DNA of 64,000 nucleotides from Algirhabdus cladophorae (GTDB lineage: Bacteria; Pseudomonadota; Alphaproteobacteria; Rhodobacterales; Rhodobacteraceae): NCBI RefSeq assembly GCF_044772865.1, contig NZ_CP173029.1, positions 2,356,001 through 2,420,000 of the forward strand, in the 5' to 3' direction. The position numbers were made by a program, and so were the translations under genes. Shown piece after piece: positions 43,589 through 51,524 of this stretch; position 1 is the stretch's first letter; every line of letters starts with the position of its first letter. Under the pieces are notes generated by a model. The model searched no databases. It was not told where the DNA came from and worked only from the letters and a program-made list of their open reading frames with translations.

Positions 43589-44353
43589 CTAGCTCATCCA
43601 ATTGCCGCCATCGACATTCAACGTTTGCGCAGTGATATAACGCGCAGCATCCGAGGCAAGGAAAACGCAGGGATCTGCGATGTCACGCGGATCGCCCATG
43701 CGTCCCAAAGGCACGGCTTCGCCAACTTCGCGCTTCTTTTGACCTAAGGCTTTGTTTTCATAGGTCGCAAATTGTGCATCCACCACATCCCACATCGGCG
43801 TATCCACAACGCCCGGCGCAATTGCATTGACACGAATATTGTCACCGGCCAATTCCAACGCCAAGGACTGGGTCATCGAAATCACCGCAGCCTTTGTTGC
43901 GCAATACAGGGTGATGTTCGGTTCACCGCGACGTCCGGCTTGACTGGAGAAGTTGATAATCGCCCCGCCGCCGCGTTTCTTGATAAAAGGCACTGCGGCT
44001 TGGCACGCAAACAGAGTGCCGCCCACATTCACATCATATTGGCGCCGGTAATCTTCCGCCGTGATTCTGTCGATCGAGGCCATGTTGAAAATGCCAGCAT
44101 TATTGACCAAAATATCAATCCCGCCCCGTTGATCCGCCACGTTTTGCATCTGATCCGCGAGCCTGCCGAATTGAGTAACGTCCATCTCAACAGCCAACCC
44201 GTCAAAGTCCCGCGCGGTTTCGCTGGCCTCATGTAAGTTCAGGTCGGCCACTACGACCTGTGCGCCAGCCTCTGCCATCGCATGACATATGGCACGGCCA
44301 ATCCCACGCGCGCCGCCTGTGACCACGGCTACTTTACCGTCCAAAACCTTCAT
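43589..44353 (-). CDS. SDR family oxidoreductase, sorbitol/L-iditol dehydrogenase-like
   Basis: A 254-residue short-chain dehydrogenase. The cofactor motif TGGARGIG at residues 13-20, NNAG, the catalytic YCATK, and the C-terminal QTLNVDGGNWMS are present. The sequence resembles bacterial L-iditol 2-dehydrogenase/sorbitol dehydrogenase (SmoS). The usual sugar-alcohol ABC transporter is not adjacent, so the substrate is only a family inference. It stands alone, upstream of the tRNA-His gene on the same strand. Confidence 0.87.
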   Translation of the reverse strand: MKVLDGKVAVVTGGARGIGRAICHAMAEAGAQVVVADLNLHEASETARDFDGLAVEMDVTQFGRLADQMQNVADQRGGIDILVNNAGIFNMASIDRITAEDYRRQYDVNVGGTLFACQAAVPFIKKRGGGAIINFSSQAGRRGEPNITLYCATKAAVISMTQSLALELAGDNIRVNAIAPGVVDTPMWDVVDAQFATYENKALGQKKREVGEAVPLGRMGDPRDIADPCVFLASDAARYITAQTLNVDGGNWMS

Positions 44354-44453
44354 GGTTCTGCCCCTTCGTTCTGTATCCCTCTATATGTGACACCATTCGG
44401 TCGCACAGCAAGCACCGTGCTGTCTGTTTCGTCCATATTTTAGGGGTTTGAAG

Positions 44454-44530
44454 TGGTACCACCTCCTGGGCTCGAACCAGGGGCCTCCTGATCCACAATC
44501 AGGCGCTCTAACCTACTGAGCTAAGGCGGC
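44454..44530 (-). tRNA. tRNA-His (GTG anticodon)
   Basis: On the minus strand the cloverleaf folds fully: acceptor G1CCGCCT pairs with AGGTGGT (two G-U pairs, G1-U72 and G4-U69), D arm, anticodon stem CCTGA/TCAGG with loop TTGTGGA (anticodon GTG), T arm CCTGG/CCAGG with TTCGAGC, then A73 and an encoded CCA. Position -1 is T, so the usual extra G-1 of tRNA-His is absent and position 73 is A, as reported for a group of alphaproteobacteria. Anticodon and fold are read directly; 77 bases with CCA. Confidence 0.95.
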
Positions 44531-44644
44531 ACTGGCAGTCGGATTACAGAGCCATGCAACAGATTGCAAGAGGGTTTGCACGGCAATCGCTTGCCAATTT
44601 CATTTGTTTTGACTAGGCATTTGGCCGATCAGCAGGAGTCACCC

Positions 44645-44839
44645 ATGAGCATCAACACAGAGCGCGATCTAGAAGCCAACTTGCAAATCGGTCCAACCGA
44701 TCAAGGCATGGTGCGTTTGTTCATTTTTGCGGGTGAATTAGAGATTCCTATGGATTTTGAGCCTCAAGAGGCCAAAGACATCGCTGAAGAAATTTTGGCA
44801 GCCGTCAAAGCCGCAGAAACGATCAAACCCGGCAGCTGA
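44645..44839 (+). CDS. DUF6324 family small protein
   Basis: A 64-residue acidic protein with the family sequence MVRLFIFAGELEIPMDFEP followed by QEAKDIAEEILAAVKAA. No signal peptide or membrane helix. Function unknown; the family is restricted to Rhodobacterales as far as I know. I chose ATG 44645 with CAGGAGTC upstream; the frame is open to 44564 but earlier sequence is not family-like. Confidence 0.75.
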   Translation: MSINTERDLEANLQIGPTDQGMVRLFIFAGELEIPMDFEPQEAKDIAEEILAAVKAAETIKPGS

Positions 44840-44841
44840 TC

Positions 44842-44868
44842 GGCGCCGGACGTTCCGCGCCTTTCTTT
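44842..44868 (+). terminator. Possible terminator after DUF6324 gene
   Basis: GGCGC (44842-44846) pairs with GCGCC (ending 44861), with an inner GGA/TTC pair, followed by TTTCTTTC. It overlaps the convergent mmcB stop codon. Moderate stem; support is only from sequence. Confidence 0.45.
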
Positions 44869-45323
44869 CACCAATCCAAAACCACCCCCGGATCGCGGGC
44901 CAGATGCCACCGCTGTGCGGCGTGTCTTGCAAATTTCTGAACCATCACTTTGCGACGTGCCGGGGCCAATTTGGCCTCATCGGGCATGCGAATAATCTCG
45001 GCATCATAGCTATCTGCAATAATCAGGCCGCTGTCATGGGGCAAAAGTTCCGTCGGAAATGTTTCGTCCACGGCCCAAAAATAACGATCACACCAGTCCA
45101 GATAGCCTTCCCATTTGCTGTCTGATTGAAAATCCGCACGGCTGGATTTGCATTCGATAATCCACACTTCCCCTTTGGGACCCAAGGCCATCACGTCGAC
45201 GCGCAGACCGCTGGTGGGCACCAATTCCTCAACAGTAACAAAGTCGTGACTGGCCAAATGGCGGCACACGCCACGGGCGAGCAATTGGCCGGGTTTGGGG
45301 GTCTTGAACTGATCTTCAGGCAT
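44868..45323 (-). CDS. mmcB: MmcB family DNA repair protein
   Basis: A 151-residue nuclease-like protein of the MmcB family (DUF1052), first linked to mitomycin C resistance in Caulobacter. The core is LRVDVMALGPKGEVWIIECKSSRADF with the restriction-endonuclease-type D...ExK motif (E and K in IECKSS), then KWEGYLDWCDRYFWAVDE and GLIIAD. The family is typical of alphaproteobacteria. It is not in an operon with repair genes here. Catalytic residues are present, so nuclease activity is plausible. Confidence 0.9.
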   Translation of the reverse strand: MPEDQFKTPKPGQLLARGVCRHLASHDFVTVEELVPTSGLRVDVMALGPKGEVWIIECKSSRADFQSDSKWEGYLDWCDRYFWAVDETFPTELLPHDSGLIIADSYDAEIIRMPDEAKLAPARRKVMVQKFARHAAQRWHLARDPGVVLDW

Positions 45324-45486
45324 GGATCAAACATGAACAAACCATAAACAAAAATCAATCCTGATTTTCACCTACTTAGTCTTCTCTGCCGGCAAAATAC
45401 CGCCAATTGGCCCCGAAGCCCCTTTTTTGGCGAGTTTCCACTGATCCAATTGCACGGAACTTATCGCAAATGACAAATTTTTGCTC

Positions 45487-45500
45487 AACCTACCCCTTTT
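45487..45500 (+). repeat. Left 14-bp inverted repeat upstream of large RTX gene
   Basis: AACCTACCCCTTTT, exact reverse complement of the copy at 47201-47214. The pair encloses the RTX gene: this copy lies 80 bases before its start. No transposase or integrase is present, so the meaning is open. Confidence 0.7.
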
Positions 45501-45580
45501 GACCCCCGCAGCTTCCGGTTGCATGCTAGCTGTGCGACGCGGGCTTCATACTTCTGACACATCACGTAAAGGACGATGAA

Positions 45581-47179
45581 ATGCCACATACTCCTGTTTC
45601 TACGAACAGCATGACCGATATCGTTGATCTGGTTCTCAGCGACCCGGGATTGACCGTTAACATCAGACAAGCCGACATCGATGGCGGCGCTGATGCAGCG
45701 GTGTTGATGAATTCCGTCATCTTGCAGGCGATTGAGGCCACTGGCGTTAATGCAGACCGTCTGATTACCCCGGACGAATTGCGATCGGTCAGCGACTACA
45801 TTCGCGCCGATTCCGCGCTTTATGCCAGTTTCGTCGAAGGTCACGGGGATGACGACGGCAATGATGAAACCGGCTTTCATTTGGTCCAAGGCGATGGTGG
45901 CGCCTATCAGTTTCAGGGGCGAGATTTCATCGATACGGTTGCCGATGCGATCTACCACATCGGCTTTGAATATCAGGAAGGCCGCTTTCGCAACGAAGAC
46001 GGCAACGCTAATGAAACCGTGGATGACGTGGCCGGTTGGCTGAATTGGTACGTGAACGGGCAAAACATCGTCTTTGGCACGGCTGAGGGCGAGACATTGC
46101 GATCCGGTCACTACAGTTTTGTGTTCGAAGAAGCGACCCACGAGATTTTCCAAGCGGGTGCTGGCGACGACAAAATTTGGGCGGGCATTGGCGACGATTG
46201 GATTTACGGGGGCGATGGAAATGACACCTCCGGCGGTGATTATGGCAATGACCGTATGTACGGCGAGGACGGCAACGATCATCTGTGGGGCGATGAGGGC
46301 AATGATCGGATTTGGGGGGGCGACGGCGATGACCGCCTTGGCGGCGGAACGGGCCATGATCTGCTCAAGGGTGGCGCGGGCAACGACATAATCGGCGGTG
46401 ATGAAGGGCGCGACAAACTGATCGGCGGCGACGGCGATGACCGGCTTTATGGCGAAGAAGGTGACGACACACTTAAAGGGGAAGACGGTGCCGACACACT
46501 GGGCGGCGGATCTGGCGATGATCTGCTTTATGGTCAAGCAGGCGACGACAAGCTGCACGGCGACGAGGGCCGCGACAAGGCCTATGGCGGCAGCGGCAAC
46601 GACAGTGTCAGCGGCGGGGACGGAGACGACAAACTTTGGGGCGATAAGGGCGATGATAGCCTCTATGGCGGGGAGGGTGACGATACAATGTGGGGCGGCA
46701 GTGGGTCTGATCGTCTCGATGGCGGCGCGGGCGACGACATGCTCAAGGCGGGCAAAGGCGACGACAGCCTCAAAGGTGAGGACGGCGATGACCTGCTTTA
46801 TGGCAGTTCAGGCAACGACACACTAACCGGTGGTGAAGGCGCCGACATCTATGTGGGCGGCAGCGGGGCTGACATGATGTACGATTGGGAAGACGTCGAC
46901 GCCGCAGATATATTTGTCTTTGCCTCGGGCGACAGTGGCACCAGCGAAGGCACACGCGATATCATCAAGGGCTTTAACAGCGGGGTCGACAAAATCGACC
47001 TGACAGCCTTTGAAGACATTAGCTTTATTGCCGCCGATCTCTTTAACGCAAATGGCGGTGCCGAGGCACGGTTCCGCAACGATATTTTGCAGGTTGATGA
47101 AAATGGCGACGGTGTCGCAGATCTGGAGGTCGAGATCTACTGGATCGATGCGCTGACTACTGCTGACGTTTTGCTTTAG
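45581..47179 (+). CDS. Large RTX calcium-binding protein
   Basis: A 532-residue acidic protein. The first ~170 residues form a mixed domain (ADIDGGADAAVLMNSVIL, RLITPDELRSVSDYIRA, GDGGAYQFQGRDFIDTVADA, DVAGWLNWYVNGQ). From about residue 193 to 440 come roughly two dozen tandem RTX nonapeptides of GGxGxDxLx type, ending with a TSEGTRDIIKGFNSG-like conserved RTX C-terminal segment. No signal peptide, so type I secretion is expected, but the exporter is not nearby. It starts with ATG after AAAGGA. The repeats form a long Ca2+-binding beta-roll. Confidence 0.88.
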   Translation: MPHTPVSTNSMTDIVDLVLSDPGLTVNIRQADIDGGADAAVLMNSVILQAIEATGVNADRLITPDELRSVSDYIRADSALYASFVEGHGDDDGNDETGFHLVQGDGGAYQFQGRDFIDTVADAIYHIGFEYQEGRFRNEDGNANETVDDVAGWLNWYVNGQNIVFGTAEGETLRSGHYSFVFEEATHEIFQAGAGDDKIWAGIGDDWIYGGDGNDTSGGDYGNDRMYGEDGNDHLWGDEGNDRIWGGDGDDRLGGGTGHDLLKGGAGNDIIGGDEGRDKLIGGDGDDRLYGEEGDDTLKGEDGADTLGGGSGDDLLYGQAGDDKLHGDEGRDKAYGGSGNDSVSGGDGDDKLWGDKGDDSLYGGEGDDTMWGGSGSDRLDGGAGDDMLKAGKGDDSLKGEDGDDLLYGSSGNDTLTGGEGADIYVGGSGADMMYDWEDVDAADIFVFASGDSGTSEGTRDIIKGFNSGVDKIDLTAFEDISFIAADLFNANGGAEARFRNDILQVDENGDGVADLEVEIYWIDALTTADVLL

Positions 47180-47200
47180 TCCCGCATTTATAGCCTATGA

Positions 47201-47214
47201 AAAAGGGGTAGGTT
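47201..47214 (-). repeat. Right 14-bp inverted repeat downstream of large RTX gene
   Basis: AAAAGGGGTAGGTT, reverse complement of 45487-45500, beginning 21 bases after the RTX stop. See the left copy. Confidence 0.7.
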
Positions 47215-47305
47215 CAAACAATCTTGCGCTTGCCCCTTGTCGTCGAGGCCTCTGCGGCATAGCTAATGCCTTGGCGGGTTCTGCCCTTCTCGTGTTTAGG
47301 TTAAA

Positions 47306-47446
47306 TTCCAGTGGCCTTAAGCAAATCCGAGGGAGCTGGCTCTGTTTGGACCCTGGTTCTTTTATCTGGCACCCACCTGTATATACAGGTCCTCGGGAAT
47401 TCATCACCTCACGGTTGCGTACTTTTTGCGGGCCCGCCACTTTATT
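47306..47446 (+). ncRNA. ssrS: Probable 6S RNA
   Basis: A roughly 140-base intergenic segment folds like 6S RNA: closing stem AGTGG (47310-47314) / CCACT (47437-47441), a second stem CCGAGGGA / TCCTCGG, an apical perfect hairpin ACCTGTATATACAGGT at 47375-47390, and a large asymmetric bubble with TCATCACCTCACGG between. It resembles the remembered alphaproteobacterial 6S sequence in both order and bases. A T-rich stretch follows (TTTATTTTTC). 6S RNA mimics an open promoter and binds sigma70 RNA polymerase. Ends are approximate; an Rfam search was not possible here. Confidence 0.65.
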
Positions 47447-47488
47447 TTTCAACTATTTCCGCCGAAACGACGGACTTTCAGCCGTAGC

Positions 47489-47512
47489 GCGTTATATCGT
47501 CCTAGATAACGC
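47489..47512. promoter_or_regulatory. Inverted repeat before the secreted protein gene
   Basis: Arms GCGTTAT (47489-47495) and ATAACGC (47506-47512) are perfect complements separated by ten bases. It ends just before the ribosome site AGGAGG (47516-47521) of the next gene. A regulator operator or an RNA hairpin that affects translation start is plausible; no regulator can be named. Confidence 0.5.
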
Positions 47513-47527
47513 TCTAGGAGGCCCATG

Positions 47528-48055
47528 ATGATCTTGTCCAAACTCCCTTTATCCGCAGCGGCTTTGGTCCTGTGCACGTCACTTGCAGCACAGGCAGATG
47601 TGACGGTTCGCTTCATTGAAAGCGCCCCTAAGGACAGTTTTGTGGTAACAAACACCAGCGCCTGCGCCCTGCCCGCCCAAGTTTTGACACTGGATCTTAG
47701 CACCAGTGCCGCAGGCCTGATTTTTGACGTGACCGATCAAGGTGCCGGCGTTGAGGTGTTTCAACCGTTGGAATTTGTGCAAGGCCAGCCATTGGTCCAG
47801 ACGGTCAGCCAACCCATGGACGGTGACCAGCAACTGGTGATGAGCCTGAACGCCATGCAACCGGGCGAAGTTCTGCGTCTGACAATCGACTTAGACGACA
47901 CGCTTGCGGCGGGTGAATTGGGCCAAATCCGGGTGTCCGGATCCGAGATTGAGGGCGCGCAGGTTCTGCAATCCCTCGGCAGTTTCGAGCCAACGATTGC
48001 CAGTTTTAACAGCAAAGGGATGGCAACAGTCGCCACCCCCGCGTGCACGTCCTAA
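47528..48055 (+). CDS. Secreted protein, aggregation-factor-core-like
   Basis: A 175-residue protein with a Sec signal peptide (residues 1-22, ILSKLPLSAAALVLCTSL to AAQA). The mature part TVRFIESAPKDSFVVTNTS, then LTLDLSTSAAGLIFDVT and GAGVEVFQPLEFV resembles proteins annotated as aggregation factor core in roseobacters. That name is from a sponge homologue and does not prove a role. I chose ATG 47528, six bases after AGGAGG; ATG 47525 is too close. The TAA overlaps the convergent receiver-like gene by four bases. Confidence 0.65.
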   Translation: MILSKLPLSAAALVLCTSLAAQADVTVRFIESAPKDSFVVTNTSACALPAQVLTLDLSTSAAGLIFDVTDQGAGVEVFQPLEFVQGQPLVQTVSQPMDGDQQLVMSLNAMQPGEVLRLTIDLDDTLAAGELGQIRVSGSEIEGAQVLQSLGSFEPTIASFNSKGMATVATPACTS

Positions 48056-48621
48056 GTAGGCATGGCCAAGGCGCTTTGTGCGCTGACCAGTTTGTCCAAC
48101 CGCGCCGCTGCAAAAGCGGCGTGGGGCCATGTACCGTTGTAGTTGGCCGTTTGTGATTTGGGCATGACGCCTGTACGCAGGCTTGCATTCATCAAGACGT
48201 TGCCAAGGTTCACATCAATCCAATCTGACTGAACTTCAGGCTGCACAACGTCACGCTGTTTGATGTAGGAACATTCCGCATCAATCAGCTTGAGCAACAG
48301 GGACTTGTCCACGCCCGGACCAACAATACAATTGAGCGAAGGCAGCAATTCACACAGTTCGTTCAGCCCTTCGTCGGCCCGTTCAGTTACAAGGATCGTT
48401 ACAACATCGGCCTTCTTTTGTTCGGCGATCAGGGAAATCGTGTGGGTCAATCGCCCCTCCAGCCGTTCCTCCATCAACACCAGATCAAACGCCCCGACGC
48501 GGGAATAATCCTGCGCCTCTTCAAGGTTGGCAGCGCTGACCACAGCAAAGCCATGGCCAAGCAACGCCAAGGTATGGATTTTGCGAATTTCTGGGTCAGA
48601 GTTGAGGATCAAAGCTTGCAT
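48052..48621 (-). CDS. Receiver-like protein (degenerate response regulator)
   Basis: A 189-residue protein. The N-terminal ~115 residues show the CheY-type pattern ALILNSDPEIRKIHTLALLGHGFAVVSA with a lone D at position 9, then FDLVLMEERLEGR where canonical receivers have an aspartate (about position 53 here reads M-E-E instead of M-D), then ADVVTILVTERAD. The C-terminal ~70 residues are unrecognised. Loss of the phosphorylated aspartate suggests a pseudo-receiver. It is monocistronic, convergent with the preceding secreted gene. Function unknown. Confidence 0.7.
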   Translation of the reverse strand: MQALILNSDPEIRKIHTLALLGHGFAVVSAANLEEAQDYSRVGAFDLVLMEERLEGRLTHTISLIAEQKKADVVTILVTERADEGLNELCELLPSLNCIVGPGVDKSLLLKLIDAECSYIKQRDVVQPEVQSDWIDVNLGNVLMNASLRTGVMPKSQTANYNGTWPHAAFAAARLDKLVSAQSALAMPT

Positions 48622-48746
48622 ATGGACGGTCCTAACGAGGTTGCAGTGTGTCTGCTCACTCTATCGGCCGGTCTTTTAAAACTTTCCTAAACTGCTGCCT
48701 GAATTTGCCATAAAATCGCGTAAAATTTGAAAGGCTTTGATTTCAA

Positions 48747-49214
48747 TCAGAATTTTTTTGGCTGCGCTTCGCGAGCCATGTGGTCTAGCACAGCGTTGAC
48801 GAATTTCAGCTCTTTGCCATCGTCAAAAAATGCACCTGCAACCTCAACGAATTCGACGATTACGACCTTTGGCGGTGTATCGCATGCCACCAATTCGGCA
48901 CCTGCAGCCCGAAACAGGGCACGCAGAGTGGGATCAATCCGCGCAATCGGCCATTTGGCCACCAAAGCGCGGTCGGTCATTTGGTCAATCTTGGCTTGGT
49001 GATTAACGGCCTCTTCTGTCAGGAGGCGAAAGTGATCCACATCGCCTTCTTGCATCTCAACGCCGTCGTATATTGCGCCAAAACGGTGGTCCTCAAATTC
49101 TGCGCGGACCGCAGAAAAGCTTTGATCGGAATGTTCCATTTGAAACAGGGCCTGCACCGCGTAAAGCCGCGACGCTGATTTCATTTTCCGTTTTTGATTA
49201 TTCGAAAGGGTCAT
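48747..49214 (-). CDS. nusB: Transcription antitermination factor NusB
   Basis: A 155-residue NusB. Family segments: KMKSASRLYAVQALFQMEHS, DGVEMQEGDVDHFRLLTEEAVNHQAKID (in pieces), IDPTLRALFRAAGAELVA and PPKVVIVEFVEVAGAFFDDGKE with NAVLDHMA. It binds boxA RNA with S10 in rRNA antitermination. The start ATG 49214 overlaps the ribH stop (ATGA), the usual rib-nusB arrangement. The frame is open further upstream to 49292 but overlaps ribH. Confidence 0.95.
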   Translation of the reverse strand: MTLSNNQKRKMKSASRLYAVQALFQMEHSDQSFSAVRAEFEDHRFGAIYDGVEMQEGDVDHFRLLTEEAVNHQAKIDQMTDRALVAKWPIARIDPTLRALFRAAGAELVACDTPPKVVIVEFVEVAGAFFDDGKELKFVNAVLDHMAREAQPKKF

Positions 49215-49753
49215 GCCGTAGAGGTGCCATCTGTGTCGCCCGCAAGCAGGATATCTGAAGTAAAGCCAACGCCTTTGCGTGGAGCCGCCCATTTGCGCCC
49301 GATTGCCACAAGATGCAAGGCAGCAGCCGCTGCTCCGCCACCTTTATTTTGGTCGGAGGTCTCAGCGCGCACTTCGGCCTGCTTGCGGTTTTCAACGGTT
49401 AGAATGCCATTGCCAATGCACAGCCCCTGCAGGCCTAACAGTTGCAAGGCACGACTGCTGTCATTGCACACAGTGTCATAGTGCGTGGTCTCGCCGCGAA
49501 TGATACAGCCAAGGGCCACGTAGCCATCAAAATTGCTGGTGCGCTCTGCAATGCCCACAGCCGTTGGAATTTCCAAGGCGCCGGGTACCTCAACCAAATC
49601 CCATGAAGCGTCGCAGGCTTCAATCTCGGCCTTGGCGCCAGCAATCAAGTTGTCGGCGATGTCTTTGTAATAAGGTGAGACGACGATCAGGATTTTGACA
49701 GGTTTGTCAAAGCTGGGACGCGGCAAGATATAGTGCTGTTCTGCGGTTGCCAT
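49211..49753 (-). CDS. ribH: 6,7-dimethyl-8-ribityllumazine synthase
   Basis: A 180-residue RibH that condenses the DHBP and ARP products into lumazine. Signatures: KILIVVSPYYKDIADNLIAGAK, EVPGALEIPTAV, FDGYVALGCIIRGETTHYD with the catalytic histidine nearby, NGILTVENRKQAEVRA (NGILT). It shares one base with the ribBX stop (TAATG) and overlaps nusB by four bases. Fully intact. Confidence 0.96.
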   Translation of the reverse strand: MATAEQHYILPRPSFDKPVKILIVVSPYYKDIADNLIAGAKAEIEACDASWDLVEVPGALEIPTAVGIAERTSNFDGYVALGCIIRGETTHYDTVCNDSSRALQLLGLQGLCIGNGILTVENRKQAEVRAETSDQNKGGGAAAAALHLVAIGRKWAAPRKGVGFTSDILLAGDTDGTSTA

Positions 49754-50880
49754 TAACCGATCTCCGAAATTTTCTGGGTGCCGACGATGTCCAAACCGTA
49801 GGCATCAAGCCCCACGACTTTGGGTGTTGGCGAGTTGGTCAACAGGATTAAATCCGACAGCCCAAGCGAGCTGAGGATCTGTGCCCCCAGACCGTATTGG
49901 CGCAGGGTTTGCGGGGCATCTTCTGCATCTGCAGTCAATTCCATATGCACATCGCGCAACAAAACAACAACACCGCGGCCCTCTTGGGCAATCAGTTCCA
50001 TCGCGTGGCCAAATTCGGCCGCGCGGCCTGAACCACCAACGCCGACCATATCAAGCATCGGGTCCAATGCGTGCATGCGGACCATCACGGGCTCAGGGGT
50101 CGTGATATCACCTTTGATCAAGGCGATGTGTTCCGCCCCTTGGGTCTCGTCAGAGTAAATCCGCATGGTCCATTCGCCGCCAAATTCCGATGTAATCTGT
50201 TCCTCGGAACGGACTTTGACCAAATTGTCATGGCGACGACGGTAGGCGATCAAATCACTGATGGTACCGATTTTGAGACCGTGGAGTTGGGCAAAGCCGA
50301 CCAGATCCGGCAAGCGCGCCATTTCCCCGTCGTCTTTCATGATCTCACAGATCACACCAGAGGCATTCAGCCCAGCCAAGCGGCTGATATCCACGGCGGC
50401 CTCGGTATGACCTGCGCGTACCAAAACTCCTCCATCGCGGGCGCGCAATGGGAACACATGCCCCGGAGAGGCAATATCAGCCTCAGTTTTCGACGCATCA
50501 ATAGCCACAGCCACCGTGCGCGCACGGTCATGGGCAGAGATACCGGTGCTGACCCCTTCCCGCGCCTCGATGGACACAGTGAACGCAGTCTCGTGGCGAG
50601 ATGAATTATGCGACGCCATCAGCGACAGGCCCAGCTCGTCCAGCCGGTTGCCTGTGAGGGTCAAACAGATCAGCCCCCGCCCGTGAGTGGCCATAAAGTT
50701 GATCGCCTCAGGCGTGGCCATTTGCGCAGGGATCACCAGATCACCTTCGTTTTCGCGATCCTCATGGTCCACCAACACAAACATGCGGCCGTTGCGGGCC
50801 TCTTCGATGATTTCTTCGATCGGGCTAATCGCCTCAGCCCAGTCCTGTTCAACTTGGCCCGGGTTTTCATAATCGGGCAT
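49753..50880 (-). CDS. ribB: 3,4-dihydroxy-2-butanone 4-phosphate synthase with inactive GTP cyclohydrolase II-like domain
   Basis: A 375-residue RibB fused to a RibA-like half. The RibB part is intact: FVLVDHEDRENEGDLVIPAQ, INFMATHGRGLICLTLT, RHETAFTVSIEAR, PGHVFPLRARDGGVLVRAGHTEA (in pieces). The C-terminal half follows the GTP cyclohydrolase II order, but the cysteines of the zinc motif are replaced: VRMHALDPMLDMVGVGGSG has none where GCH-II has C-x-GD and RCxC. Such RibBX proteins make DHBP only; GTP cyclohydrolase II activity would need another gene. Neighbours ribE and ribH complete the branch. Confidence 0.92.
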   Translation of the reverse strand: MPDYENPGQVEQDWAEAISPIEEIIEEARNGRMFVLVDHEDRENEGDLVIPAQMATPEAINFMATHGRGLICLTLTGNRLDELGLSLMASHNSSRHETAFTVSIEAREGVSTGISAHDRARTVAVAIDASKTEADIASPGHVFPLRARDGGVLVRAGHTEAAVDISRLAGLNASGVICEIMKDDGEMARLPDLVGFAQLHGLKIGTISDLIAYRRRHDNLVKVRSEEQITSEFGGEWTMRIYSDETQGAEHIALIKGDITTPEPVMVRMHALDPMLDMVGVGGSGRAAEFGHAMELIAQEGRGVVVLLRDVHMELTADAEDAPQTLRQYGLGAQILSSLGLSDLILLTNSPTPKVVGLDAYGLDIVGTQKISEIG

Positions 50881-50936
50881 CAGCGCGTCCCTTCATCTGT
50901 GGGATTTGAGTATTTAGAGAAAAAAGAAATCATGGG

Positions 50937-51524
50937 TCACGCCCAGTCTTGCAAGCGAGCCACGTAGCGGGCCAATGTGTCGATCTCTAGATTGACCAGA
51001 TCGCCTGTTTTTGCGTCGCCCCACGTGGTGTGCTGTTTGGTGTGGGGTATGAAATTGATGCCAAAGTCACAGCCGTCGACTTCGTTGACCGTAAGGGACG
51101 TGCCGTTGAGGGCGACGGATCCTTTGGGGGCGATAAATCGGGCTAGCGCGTCTGGTGCCGTTAAGGTCACGCGAGTGCTGTCCCCCTCATCGGACATGGC
51201 GCTGATTGTGGCCACACCGTCCACGTGGCCCGACACGATGTGTCCGCCCAATTCGTCGCCCACTTTCAACGCGCGTTCAAGGTTCAGACGGCGGCCTTGG
51301 GTCCAATCGGTTAAATTTGTTTTCGATACAGTTTCCGCCGAGACATCTACATCAAACCAGTCCGGCCCCATGGACACGACCGTCAGGCAGACACCGTCGC
51401 ATGCAATAGACGCGCCCAAATCGATGGTCTTTGTGTCATAGCCCGTGGTGATCCGCGCGCGCAGATCGCCGCGTTGGTCCAACTGCGTTACATGGCCGAT
51501 GTCGGTGATGATGCCCGTAAACAT
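50937..51524 (-). CDS. ribE: Riboflavin synthase alpha subunit
   Basis: A 195-residue riboflavin synthase that dismutates two lumazine molecules. It begins MFTGIITDIGHV, the family start, and has two lumazine-binding repeats: ASIACDGVCLTVV and SVALNGTSLTVNEVDG, with HIVSGHVDGVA linking. It is 56 bases upstream of ribBX. No FMN riboswitch was recognised in the 5' region. The kpsS gene begins divergently about 200 bases away. Confidence 0.95.
   Translation of the reverse strand: MFTGIITDIGHVTQLDQRGDLRARITTGYDTKTIDLGASIACDGVCLTVVSMGPDWFDVDVSAETVSKTNLTDWTQGRRLNLERALKVGDELGGHIVSGHVDGVATISAMSDEGDSTRVTLTAPDALARFIAPKGSVALNGTSLTVNEVDGCDFGINFIPHTKQHTTWGDAKTGDLVNLEIDTLARYVARLQDWA

Noticed and set aside
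45485..46558. Long minus-strand open frame (about 357 codons) opposite the large RTX gene
   Set aside because: It mirrors the repeated RTX codons (rich in Ala/Val/Ile) and lacks a ribosome site or known domain; a shadow of the repeat composition.
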